A stretch of 11,132 nucleotides of DNA. Source: Nitrospirota bacterium. GTDB taxonomy: Bacteria > Nitrospirota_A > Leptospirillia > Leptospirillales > Leptospirillaceae. The stretch is from assembly GCA_021838765.1 (NCBI GenBank), contig JAKCCY010000093.1:1-11132 (forward strand), read 5' to 3'. A model generated the notes under the pieces. The model saw only the letters and a list, made by a program, of their open reading frames with translations, had not been told where the DNA came from and did not search any database. The position numbers and the translations under genes were made by a program. Positions 5,556-10,979 of this stretch are shown one piece after another. Positions within the stretch are counted from its first letter, which is position 1. Every line of letters begins with the position of its first letter.

Positions 5556-6278
5556 TCAAACTATTTTCAGGATCGTTTCGCAGACATCACGCATGGCTTT
5601 CGCCCGGACCGGGCTTTTGTAGGCGTAGTCCCAGGCGCTCACCCGTTCGCTGACCGCTCCGGAAATCGAGCGGGATTCCGCGAGAACCGGCCGGACGAGA
5701 TCGTCTCCGAACTCCCGGGCGATCAGATCGATAACTTCCCGCTCCCGGGGCACATCCGGATGATGGCGGTTCACGACGACCCGGAGGAGAAGACCCGGAT
5801 TTTTTGTCCGGACCCGATCCAGCGTGTTTCGGACATCCGCCATGCCTTTAAGCGAAAAAACGTCCGGAGTCAGGACAAGAACCAGTATATCGGACCAGAA
5901 GTAGGGTGCAACTTGACGGACGCCGATGGCCGGGGGCGTGTCGATCACGACTACCTCCGCCAGAGATTCGATCCTGTCCCGCCTGTCGATCGCCTCGCGA
6001 AGCTCGACTCCTTCGTCGATCTCCTTGAGTTCCGTTCCACCTGGAAGGATAGATAACCTTTCGGATACAGAAGTCGGCGCGATGGAGTCGTTCCCGAACA
6101 CGAGGGCCGCGTCTCCGGGGGTCCCCACGGTCCGTCCGAGAAGCGTCTGGGTCAGATTGGCCTGGGTGTCGAGGTCGATCGCAAGGCAAGTTCCTTCTTC
6201 CGCCGCCCGCCAGGCGAGATGGCAGGCGAGCGTCGTCTTGCCCACCCCGCCTTTCTGATTTGTCACGGTGATGATCAT
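5556..6278 (-). CDS. parA: ParA-family partition ATPase
   Basis: This 240-residue protein is a Walker-type ParA/Soj/IncC ATPase, which positions plasmid copies by binding non-specific DNA in the ATP state and being stimulated by ParB. Visible are the deviant Walker A KGGVGKTT at residues 9-16 directly after MIITVTNQ, the DLDTQANLTQTLLGR segment (about 42-56), and Walker B VVVIDTPPA. There is no N-terminal helix-turn-helix, so it is the short type that normally pairs with an HTH ParB such as the one here. The second ATG (6278) is preferred over the one three codons upstream because AAGGA lies eight bases before it. The leader shares a 44 bp exact repeat with that of parB, and palindrome copy 5 lies 46 bases upstream. 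Separation from parB by over 1.2 kb is unusual. Confidence 0.93.
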   Translation of the reverse strand: MIITVTNQKGGVGKTTLACHLAWRAAEEGTCLAIDLDTQANLTQTLLGRTVGTPGDAALVFGNDSIAPTSVSERLSILPGGTELKEIDEGVELREAIDRRDRIESLAEVVVIDTPPAIGVRQVAPYFWSDILVLVLTPDVFSLKGMADVRNTLDRVRTKNPGLLLRVVVNRHHPDVPREREVIDLIAREFGDDLVRPVLAESRSISGAVSERVSAWDYAYKSPVRAKAMRDVCETILKIV

Positions 6279-6304
6279 CGGTCCCATCCTTCTTGTTTTG
6301 TAGA

Positions 6305-6348
6305 TTTTGACCGCTTCTCTCTTTTTATGCGGATCCGCATAAGTACTA
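6305..6348. repeat. 44 bp exact repeat upstream of parA
   Basis: Identical to 4357-4400 upstream of parB. A related leader is also found beyond copy 6: similar A-rich sequence, an AAGC-G/T-GTCA motif and ACAAGAAGGA before the start codon. Confidence 0.9.
6325..6342. promoter_or_regulatory. Palindrome copy 5 (candidate parS/ParB operator)
   Basis: A perfect 18 bp palindrome in the gap between the antirepressor-like gene and parA. The right flank is longer here, because an extra ~10 bases carrying AGTTAGTGCT separate the palindrome from CTAATTTCAAACT. Confidence 0.75.
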
Positions 6349-6366
6349 GTTAGTGCTAATTTCAAA

Positions 6367-7395
6367 CTATACAAGCTCCCGGAGACGCCGTTCGATGTCC
6401 CCGGAGGATATTTCCGGAGCGAGCCCCAAACGTCTGAAAATGTTCTTCCAGGTCGAAAGAGGGAGATCGACGCCGACCAGAGGATCGCCCGTAGACGCAA
6501 CAGGCTTTTTCGACGGGACCGTTTTTTCTGCCGGGAGATCCCGTCCCGGGCCGCCCGTCTCTTCCGTCCGCCAGCGCTTGAGATACTTCCCGGCCAGGGT
6601 GAGATGCAAGGCCGCCTCGTCCATCTCGGTGGCCGCCCGGGTCAGGACCCGCTCCAGGGCATCAAGTCCCCGGCTCACTTCCTGCCGGGCCGGTTCGGAA
6701 CACGCCTCCCGGGACCAGGCTCGAAGAGCCGAGAGCACGGCTTCACCGTATTTCCGGGAAAAGGTCCTGTCCTCCTTCGGAAGAACGGGAAGATATTCGA
6801 TGGTGACGGAATCGATCCGGAAGGACGATGCTTCCGGTCCCCTCAGCTGGAGGGTTTCGAGATACGCCTTCGCCTCATCGAAACGCGATGCCGGAAGCTG
6901 GGAGTATTTTGCGATCCGGAAATGGTTGTCGAACCGGCTCCAGATTTCCGCCCGGAGCTTTCCGGAGTCCTGAGCACGCCGGGCCACGATGACCTGAAGC
7001 TCGTGCTGTTGTGCGGGGGAGATGGTTTCGATACGAGGATTGGCGACATATCCTTCCGTCCAGTATTTCCACAGAACGTCATCGCACTCGTTCTGGTACT
7101 GGAGGATCTTCTCCCGGATTTCGGGTTTCACCCGGGTTGGGTGGATCGTCATGAGCCAGCCGGGAAGTTTCCTGAGCGGCATGCAGAGGGTTTCTTGGGC
7201 ACCACTTTTTGATGGTATCACCATGATGGTGATACCCCATCGTTCTTTGTTTGAATCCAGTTTCCGATGTTGGACCTGCCACGCAAGCCCCATTCCTTCC
7301 ACGATGGGCTTCATCGGGGTGTAGGGCTCGTTGTTCTGTTCAAGGAGAAAGAGGGTGTGACCGTGGAACGGGACGGAAAGGAGGGATGTGTTCAT
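6367..7395 (-). CDS. P22-type antirepressor-like protein with shared C-terminal module
   Basis: This 342-residue soluble protein resembles phage antirepressors. A P22_AR_N-like domain covers about 3-118, with FLLEQNNEPYTPMKPIVEGMG (residues 16-36 region), MPLRKLPGWLMTIHP and VLWKYWTEGY. A P22_AR_C-like part at about 130-185 includes SGKLRAEIWSRFDNHF and YSQLPASRFDEAKAYL. A charged linker leads to residues 303-342, where LSTWKNIFRRLGLAPE belongs to a module also found at the end of ParB (19 of 40 identical, no gaps). Antirepressors usually bind and inactivate repressors; the partner here is unknown. CAGGAG lies six bases before the ATG, and the upstream small ORF stops at ATGA, so the two may be coupled. 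Its place directly upstream of parA suggests a plasmid regulatory rather than lytic role. Confidence 0.85.
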   Translation of the reverse strand: MNTSLLSVPFHGHTLFLLEQNNEPYTPMKPIVEGMGLAWQVQHRKLDSNKERWGITIMVIPSKSGAQETLCMPLRKLPGWLMTIHPTRVKPEIREKILQYQNECDDVLWKYWTEGYVANPRIETISPAQQHELQVIVARRAQDSGKLRAEIWSRFDNHFRIAKYSQLPASRFDEAKAYLETLQLRGPEASSFRIDSVTIEYLPVLPKEDRTFSRKYGEAVLSALRAWSREACSEPARQEVSRGLDALERVLTRAATEMDEAALHLTLAGKYLKRWRTEETGGPGRDLPAEKTVPSKKPVASTGDPLVGVDLPLSTWKNIFRRLGLAPEISSGDIERRLRELV

Positions 7396-7700
7396 TTTTG
7401 ACTCCTGTGCTCGATTTCTAGTCGAAGAGAAATGACTCCATCAAAATGGAGCCGGGCGCTAGAAACCGTCACAGGCACGGCGGACTTATTTCCCCGAAGG
7501 GTCTTGTATTCGTCGCACGCCCGGCATGAGAAAGCGGAGGAATCGGAAAAGAGGAAAAATCTGGGCACAAAAAAATCCGCTTGTCTTTCGGGGCGGGGAC
7601 CGCCTGTGTGGGTGTTTCTAGCACCTGCCCTACAGTCTGAACTCGGGAGAGGGGAGGTGTCAAGAGGGAGGAAAAGGCCCGAAAGGTCGTTAGCGGCCAT
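7392..7700 (-). CDS. Possible small linking ORF, 102 residues
   Basis: The frame starts at ATG 7700, eleven bases inside the end of the VirB9-like gene, and its TGA overlaps the antirepressor-like ATG as ATGA. A GGGGA motif lies about eight bases upstream of the start. The product is basic, has a CRAC motif in its C-terminal half and no membrane segment; I do not recognise it. The overlaps at both ends are what a translationally coupled operon gene would show. Against it, the composition is ordinary for a chance frame, and a 6 bp inverted repeat (CTCCAT/ATGGAG, 7436-7451) suggests that part of this region may instead be the control region of the antirepressor-like gene. Confidence 0.35.
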   Translation of the reverse strand: MAANDLSGLFLPLDTSPLPSSDCRAGARNTHTGGPRPERQADFFVPRFFLFSDSSAFSCRACDEYKTLRGNKSAVPVTVSSARLHFDGVISLRLEIEHRSQK

Positions 7701-8385
7701 GATTTCCGTCCCCGTTTTTGGTAGGGTGGGAAGGAGTTTGCTCCATTTCCTTGTCGAGAGGCCGGAGCCCTTCAGACGGAAACGATCCGAGGGGAGGCCA
7801 CCAGGAAACGTCCCGGGAGTAGAAGGGTTTGTTTCCGACCGTCGTTGGATGGGGAACAAGGTGCAAAAGAAAGACCCGGTTTTTTTCGTCCAGAATGACA
7901 AGATCCGACCTCTTGGCATTTGGCAATGCTACGATTTCTATTTCCGTGACGATCGAGCGGTCTCCTTCCTTTTTGGAAGTGTAGAGGGGGGCATTGACCG
8001 TTCGTGCTTCATAGTCCCATCCCCCGGGATGATCCATCCCGATCTTCCGGAGAGCGGAAGAGGGGAGATAGATGGTTGTCGGTAATTCTACATTTCCGGA
8101 GGCATGGAGTGTGCCCGAAACGATTACCAGGTTTTCCGAGTTCGATTTGGATTCTATGGCGTAGAGAAACGGATCGTCTTTTTCTGCAAAGCTATTGGCC
8201 GGATTTGCCAAGAAGAGGAGAAGACCAGGAAGAAGGAGAAAAGAATGTGTAACTCTTTCAAAAAATCTCCCCTTTTTAAAAGAAGATCCCTTGTGACAAA
8301 ATGGATTGCACTCGTTCTTGCCGGAACTTGTATGCTCTTTCATCCCGGATGGCTCTTTGCTGACGACAGCTTCATGTATGTTCAT
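7690..8385 (-). CDS. VirB9/TrbG N-domain-like exported protein
   Basis: A hydrophobic export segment (SFLLLPGLLLFLANPANSFA, about residues 49-68) precedes a mature part of about 163 residues. PTTIYLPSSALRKIG, GGWDYEA and SDLVILDEKNRVFLLHLVP follow the order and spacing of the VirB9/TrbG N domain: T-x-I-x-L, W-x-(F/Y), then T-N-L-V-I-T-x-x-R-x-Y-x-x-x-L. The VirB9 C domain that meets VirB7 is absent; a Pro-rich charged tail takes its place. The start is uncertain. ATG 8385 has AGGAGG nine bases upstream but gives a very long n-region; ATG 8343 is shorter but has no ribosome site, and no usual start lies nearer the signal. Either choice overlaps the 5' end of the VirB10-like gene on the other strand. 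The family link is a remote resemblance judged by eye. Confidence 0.6.
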   Translation of the reverse strand: MNIHEAVVSKEPSGMKEHTSSGKNECNPFCHKGSSFKKGRFFERVTHSFLLLPGLLLFLANPANSFAEKDDPFLYAIESKSNSENLVIVSGTLHASGNVELPTTIYLPSSALRKIGMDHPGGWDYEARTVNAPLYTSKKEGDRSIVTEIEIVALPNAKRSDLVILDEKNRVFLLHLVPHPTTVGNKPFYSRDVSWWPPLGSFPSEGLRPLDKEMEQTPSHPTKNGDGNHGR

Positions 8386-8787
8386 CCCGTGCCCCCTCCT
8401 TCGCATCATCTTGTTTTTCGTGGAACGTCTGTTCATGCCGATCTTCTTCTTCCAGTCGATTGCGGGTTGGCATTGAGAGGGCCGATGGTCGTCCGGACGA
8501 CCGAACCCCTCTACAACTCGATCCAGGGTCGGTGGAAGGAAATAATCCTTCCGGCGGGAACACGGATCGAAGGGTCCTATATGTGCTATCCGAGATCTGT
8601 TTACCTCGTCTTCGATCGTTTTGTTTTCTCCGACTCCATCTCATCTTCCCTTCGATGTCGATATACCTCCCCTCATGTGTGTACCCATGTTCTGGATGGA
8701 AATACCAATGATCATCTCCAGGTCCCCATCGGATTTCAGGTTCTTCTGACGGCCGACCATGCTCTCTGGATTCCTGACTCCCAATAG
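8245..8787 (+). CDS. VirB10/TrbI C-domain-like exported protein
   Basis: The ATG at 8245 has AAGGAG six to seven bases upstream. The 180-residue protein has a Lys/Arg-rich start, a hydrophobic stretch at about 19-38 and a likely cut after WLFA at 39. The mature part resembles the beta-barrel of VirB10/TrbI: FRGTSVHADLLLPVDCGLALRGPMVVRTTE, then PLYNSIQGRWKEIILPAGTR (88-107), IEGSY, and VYLVFDRFVFSDS (119-131). This fits the family pattern V-Y-D-S-x-x-G-x-x-x-L-I-P-x-G-(S/T)-x-L-x-G-x-Y followed by R-V-x-V-x-W/F-x-R-L. VirB10 is normally about 380-450 residues with a cytoplasmic tail, a membrane helix and a Pro-rich stalk; here only the periplasmic end remains, now carried by a signal sequence. 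It may form a reduced envelope complex with the VirB9-like neighbour. Confidence 0.7.
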   Translation: MCNSFKKSPLFKRRSLVTKWIALVLAGTCMLFHPGWLFADDSFMYVHPVPPPSHHLVFRGTSVHADLLLPVDCGLALRGPMVVRTTEPLYNSIQGRWKEIILPAGTRIEGSYMCYPRSVYLVFDRFVFSDSISSSLRCRYTSPHVCTHVLDGNTNDHLQVPIGFQVLLTADHALWIPDSQ

Positions 8788-8795
8788 AACCTTTG

Positions 8796-9269
8796 TCAAA
8801 TCAAGCGATTAAGAGTCTTCTGGATTTCCCATGCAGAATGGATCCAACCCTCCCAGACCTCCGGATGCCAGACGAGAACCGCTCCGTCCGCGACCAGAAT
8901 TCCGAAGGAGAGCATGTATTCCAGAATCCCGCCTGTCCGGGTCAGACGAAAGGAAAATCGTTTGCCGAAAGGGTGGATGAGCGGGACGCCTCCGGTTGTC
9001 AGGCTGTCTTCTACTATATGGAGAAGGACCCCGGCCGACAGCCACAGAAAGAACGCTCTCCATGGGGAATCGGAGCCCAAAAGGAGCGCAGCCCCCATTC
9101 CTGTCGCCGGAGGAAGCCACCAGTGGGTGACAGTTCGGTGGGGAATTCCGAGCGGGATGTCCAGGTCCGGAAGGACCGAGCCGGCAAGCGCTCCCGCAAG
9201 CCCCGGAAGACTGGCTCCCGAAAGAAGGGCAATTCTGGCGGTGATGATCCGGTGGTTCGAGTATTTCAC
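8796..9269 (-). CDS. YdjM/DUF457-type membrane-bound metal-dependent hydrolase
   Basis: This 157-residue integral membrane protein has three or four hydrophobic segments and the motif set of the YdjM/DUF457 family: G-x-V-L-P-D-L-D (30-37), H-R-T-V-T-H (44-49), H-I-V-E-D (84-88) and T-T-G-G-V-P-L-I-H-P (91-100). These His and Asp residues are the expected metal ligands. The reaction is not established for most members. The start is GTG at 9269; the Shine-Dalgarno sequence is weak (GGGA about eight bases upstream). It converges on the VirB10-like gene with an eight-base gap. The gap to the divergent gene at 9369 holds an A/T-rich promoter-like region. Confidence 0.8.
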   Translation of the reverse strand: MKYSNHRIITARIALLSGASLPGLAGALAGSVLPDLDIPLGIPHRTVTHWWLPPATGMGAALLLGSDSPWRAFFLWLSAGVLLHIVEDSLTTGGVPLIHPFGKRFSFRLTRTGGILEYMLSFGILVADGAVLVWHPEVWEGWIHSAWEIQKTLNRLI

Positions 9270-9368
9270 AAGGGCGGTCCCGGGGCGTTTTCGGACATGA
9301 TTTTATGTTTTGTTTTTGTTAGTGTCTTCATCGAGTTATTTCTCTTCACATTAAAAAAGGAGGTTCTC

Positions 9369-9716
9369 TTGAGACTTAAAGGCATCTTATTGATCTTGTC
9401 ACTTGGGGTACTTTTGACTTCCATTGACGATGTTTGGGCCGCTTCGCACCAGTCATGGGTTTTGTGGGAAGAAGTTATCGGAAAAAGAAACATAACGGCT
9501 TTAGCTCTCAAGACCTGGAAGACTGAAAAAGAATGTGAAAAAGCTACCTCCCCGGACAAACTTCCTTCGTATCTGATTCTGAATAAGGGGGAATCTTCCG
9601 GTCCAAAGGTATTTGAACGGATCAAGATGTTATGTTTGCCCATCGGGATTACTCCTTTGGTGTCCGTTCCGAAGCCTTCCGGATTGACTCACCGTGGAAA
9701 AGAGTTATTTCAATAG
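9369..9716 (+). CDS. Small exported protein of unknown function (115 residues)
   Basis: The start is TTG at 9369, with GGAGG five bases upstream; the open frame extends much further left but has no such site and would be antisense to the hydrolase. MRLKGILLILSLGVLLTS and a cut after DVWA give a clear signal peptide. The mature part of about 91 residues contains SHQSWVLWEEV, ALKTWKTEKECEKA and a second Cys late in the chain (KMLCLP), which could pair with the first. I do not recognise a named family. Its last 68 bases overlap the 3' end of the minus-strand gene at 9649-10068. Confidence 0.65.
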   Translation: MRLKGILLILSLGVLLTSIDDVWAASHQSWVLWEEVIGKRNITALALKTWKTEKECEKATSPDKLPSYLILNKGESSGPKVFERIKMLCLPIGITPLVSVPKPSGLTHRGKELFQ

Positions 9717-10068
9717 GTGAATGACGGAACCATAGCGTGATTCGTCCAATATCGATTCTCTGGCCAATGATGGCCATGTTTTCACACACATGGTAGGGGA
9801 TTGAGAGATTTCCTTTTCCGGTACTAACGAAAATAGCTGGATAGGATTTATTGTCCAGAGTCGTCCGGAACCGGATGAAACTCTTGTTCTCCGACACATA
9901 AAGCCCGACAGGGCTCATCGGACTATCCGGATGATTGGAAATAAAGCGAATTTTATTCATTGACCGCGTAGGAGTGTTGCAAACAGGATGGGCTTGAGCG
10001 GAGAGACTCAAGCCCATTTCCGCAATCATCACGATTGAAAAAAACATCCAAACCATCCATTTTCTCAT
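9649..10068 (-). CDS. Exported protein of unknown function (139 residues)
   Basis: ATG 10068 has AAGGAG six bases upstream. The signal peptide is clear: MRKWMVWMFFSIVMIAEMG and a cut after SAQA at about residue 26. The mature part is about 113 residues with two Cys (HPVCNTP and YHVCENM) that may form a disulphide, and several short beta-like strands. The family is not recognised. Palindrome copy 6 lies 46 bases upstream, and the leader between them resembles the parA leader, including ACAAGAAGGA. The gene is therefore probably under the same control as parA and parB, although its product acts outside the cytoplasm. Confidence 0.75.
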   Translation of the reverse strand: MRKWMVWMFFSIVMIAEMGLSLSAQAHPVCNTPTRSMNKIRFISNHPDSPMSPVGLYVSENKSFIRFRTTLDNKSYPAIFVSTGKGNLSIPYHVCENMAIIGQRIDIGRITLWFRHSPIEITLFHGESIRKASERTPKE

Positions 10069-10114
10069 GACATTCTCCTTCTTGTTTTTATAGTTTGTGA
10101 CAGCTTTTTTGTTT

Positions 10115-10132
10115 TTATGCGGATCCGCATAA
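10115..10132. promoter_or_regulatory. Palindrome copy 6 (candidate parS/ParB operator)
   Basis: A perfect TTATGCGGATCCGCATAA lies 3.8 kb from copy 5, between the end of the larger RHH gene and the exported protein gene. It has the usual right flank, AAGTTCTAATTCAAACT, reaching the RHH stop codon. Confidence 0.75.
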
Positions 10133-10147
10133 GTTCTAATTCAAACT

Positions 10148-10555
10148 TTATGATTCAGCCTTTTCATCCGGTTCGGGCAGGACTTCTGTCTTGTTCCTGA
10201 GGCGCTCCTGGACAATGGAAAGAATTGCCCGGTACCGGTTTTCTCCGGAATTTTCCATGGCCTCCCGTCCTGGGAAGTTCCCTGGAATCTCCGGCGTATA
10301 GAAAAGATAGGCGTCCAAAAATTCTTCGAGAAGAAGTTCCGTCCGGGAGAGTTTGTGGGCCATCTTTCCCATCCGTCGGGACAGATCCAGAAGGCGGTCC
10401 TGGACCTCCTCCTCGAATCTCTGCTTCCCGGACAGGCTTTCCTCAATCATGGATCCCGCCAGAGCGGACAGCGAGACCTGCCAGGCCCCGGACAATTCCT
10501 TCAGATGACGGTAGTGGTCTTCGGAAAGACCCACGGATATTTGACGCGATTTCAT
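10148..10555 (-). CDS. Ribbon-helix-helix protein with helical C-terminal extension, relaxosome-like
   Basis: The 135-residue protein begins with an RHH fold: strand RQISVGLS (3-10), helix EDHYRHLKELSGAWQ, then VSLSALAGSMIEESLSG (about 26-42). A charged helix follows, then LLLEEFLDAYLFYTPEIP, a pattern I associate with plasmid mobilisation accessory proteins that bind near oriT. ATG 10555 is chosen because the RHH strand starts there, as in the neighbour, with AAGGG seven bases upstream; ATG 10600 would add 15 basic residues. It is the second gene of a pair, 79 bases after the shorter RHH gene. No relaxase is in the window. Plasmid-specific transcription control is an equally fair guess. Confidence 0.8.
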   Translation of the reverse strand: MKSRQISVGLSEDHYRHLKELSGAWQVSLSALAGSMIEESLSGKQRFEEEVQDRLLDLSRRMGKMAHKLSRTELLLEEFLDAYLFYTPEIPGNFPGREAMENSGENRYRAILSIVQERLRNKTEVLPEPDEKAES

Positions 10556-10634
10556 CCTCCGACCCTTCCTTCGCTGTTTTGTTGTTCCCTTGCCTGCCAT
10601 GCCATTTTCTTCCGGGGTCTTCTCCCGGATCTCC

Positions 10635-10817
10635 CTATGTCCGGCGGAGTTTTTCGATTTCCTCCAGCACCCGTTCCTCGAAGCTTCGTTTTTCGGACAG
10701 CTTCTCTTCGATGAGTCCGCCGGCCAGGGCGGAGAGAGAGAGCCGGCGAAGGATCGCCAGTTCCCGGAGCGTCCGGTAGACTTCTTCCGGAATCCGTATT
10801 CGGATTTCACGAGCCAT
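10635..10817 (-). CDS. Short ribbon-helix-helix (CopG/Arc-type) DNA-binding protein
   Basis: This 60-residue protein is almost entirely an RHH domain: strand EIRIRIP (4-10), helix EEVYRTLRELAILRR, and LSLSALAGGLIEEKLSEK (about 26-43), then a charged helix. It is paralogous to the larger downstream protein: LSALAG-x-x-IEE-x-LS is shared at the same position. AAGGGG lies five bases before the ATG. RHH proteins of this size bind inverted repeats as dimers and often repress their own operon. The leader holds candidate sites, CTTTCGG-CC-CCGAAAG (10835-10850) and GCCGCA/TGCGGC (10967-10985). No toxin gene follows, so antitoxin is less likely than repressor or relaxosome part. Confidence 0.85.
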   Translation of the reverse strand: MAREIRIRIPEEVYRTLRELAILRRLSLSALAGGLIEEKLSEKRSFEERVLEEIEKLRRT

Positions 10818-10834
10818 TGAATCCCCTTGTTTTT

Positions 10835-10870
10835 CTTTCGGCCCCGAAAGGTCGCGTCATAGCCGGGGCC
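10835..10870. promoter_or_regulatory. Overlapping inverted repeats in the RHH operon leader
   Basis: CTTTCGG-CC-CCGAAAG (10835-10850) and GGCCCCG (10840-10846) with CGGGGCC (10864-10870) overlap, so two alternative hairpins are possible. They lie 18 to 53 bases before the RHH start codon. They could be an RHH operator or an RNA switch covering the ribosome site. Confidence 0.45.
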
Positions 10871-10937
10871 TGCGGTTCGGATTCCTCCGGTCTTCCCGCA
10901 GAGTCTGCCCAGCACCTGGCAAACCATGAACAATATA

Positions 10938-10966
10938 AGTATCAGATATCTTTTTAAGGGTGTCAA
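10938..10966 (-). promoter_or_regulatory. Predicted sigma-70 promoter of the RHH operon
   Basis: On the minus strand, a perfect -35 TTGACA (10961-10966) and -10 GATACT (10938-10943) are 17 bases apart, with the palindrome AGATATCT in the spacer. An inverted repeat GCCGCA-7-TGCGGC (10967-10985) abuts the -35. The leader would be about 110 bases. Confidence 0.6.
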
Positions 10967-10979
10967 GCCGCAGAATGTA

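Noticed and set aside
5442..6258. Plus-strand frames of 204 and 110 residues
   Set aside because: Antisense to parA, with no start signals.
3351..6342. Palindromes as Xer/dif-like recombination sites
   Set aside because: The half TTATGCG resembles one arm of dif, but the other arm and the 6-base centre of a dif or pdif site are not present.
6279..6500. N-terminal extension of the parA frame
   Set aside because: The frame is open through palindrome copy 5 and into the antirepressor-like gene, but ParA proteins begin just before the Walker A segment, and the ribosome site fits 6278.
7432..8085. 217-residue plus-strand frame
   Set aside because: It is antisense to the VirB9-like gene and its downstream frame, has no ribosome site, and its protein is Arg/Pro/Gly-rich shadow composition.
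8793..9368. N-terminal 192 codons of the plus-strand frame ending at 9716
   Set aside because: They are antisense to the YdjM-type gene and low in complexity; the TTG at 9369 with GGAGG and a signal peptide is the real start.
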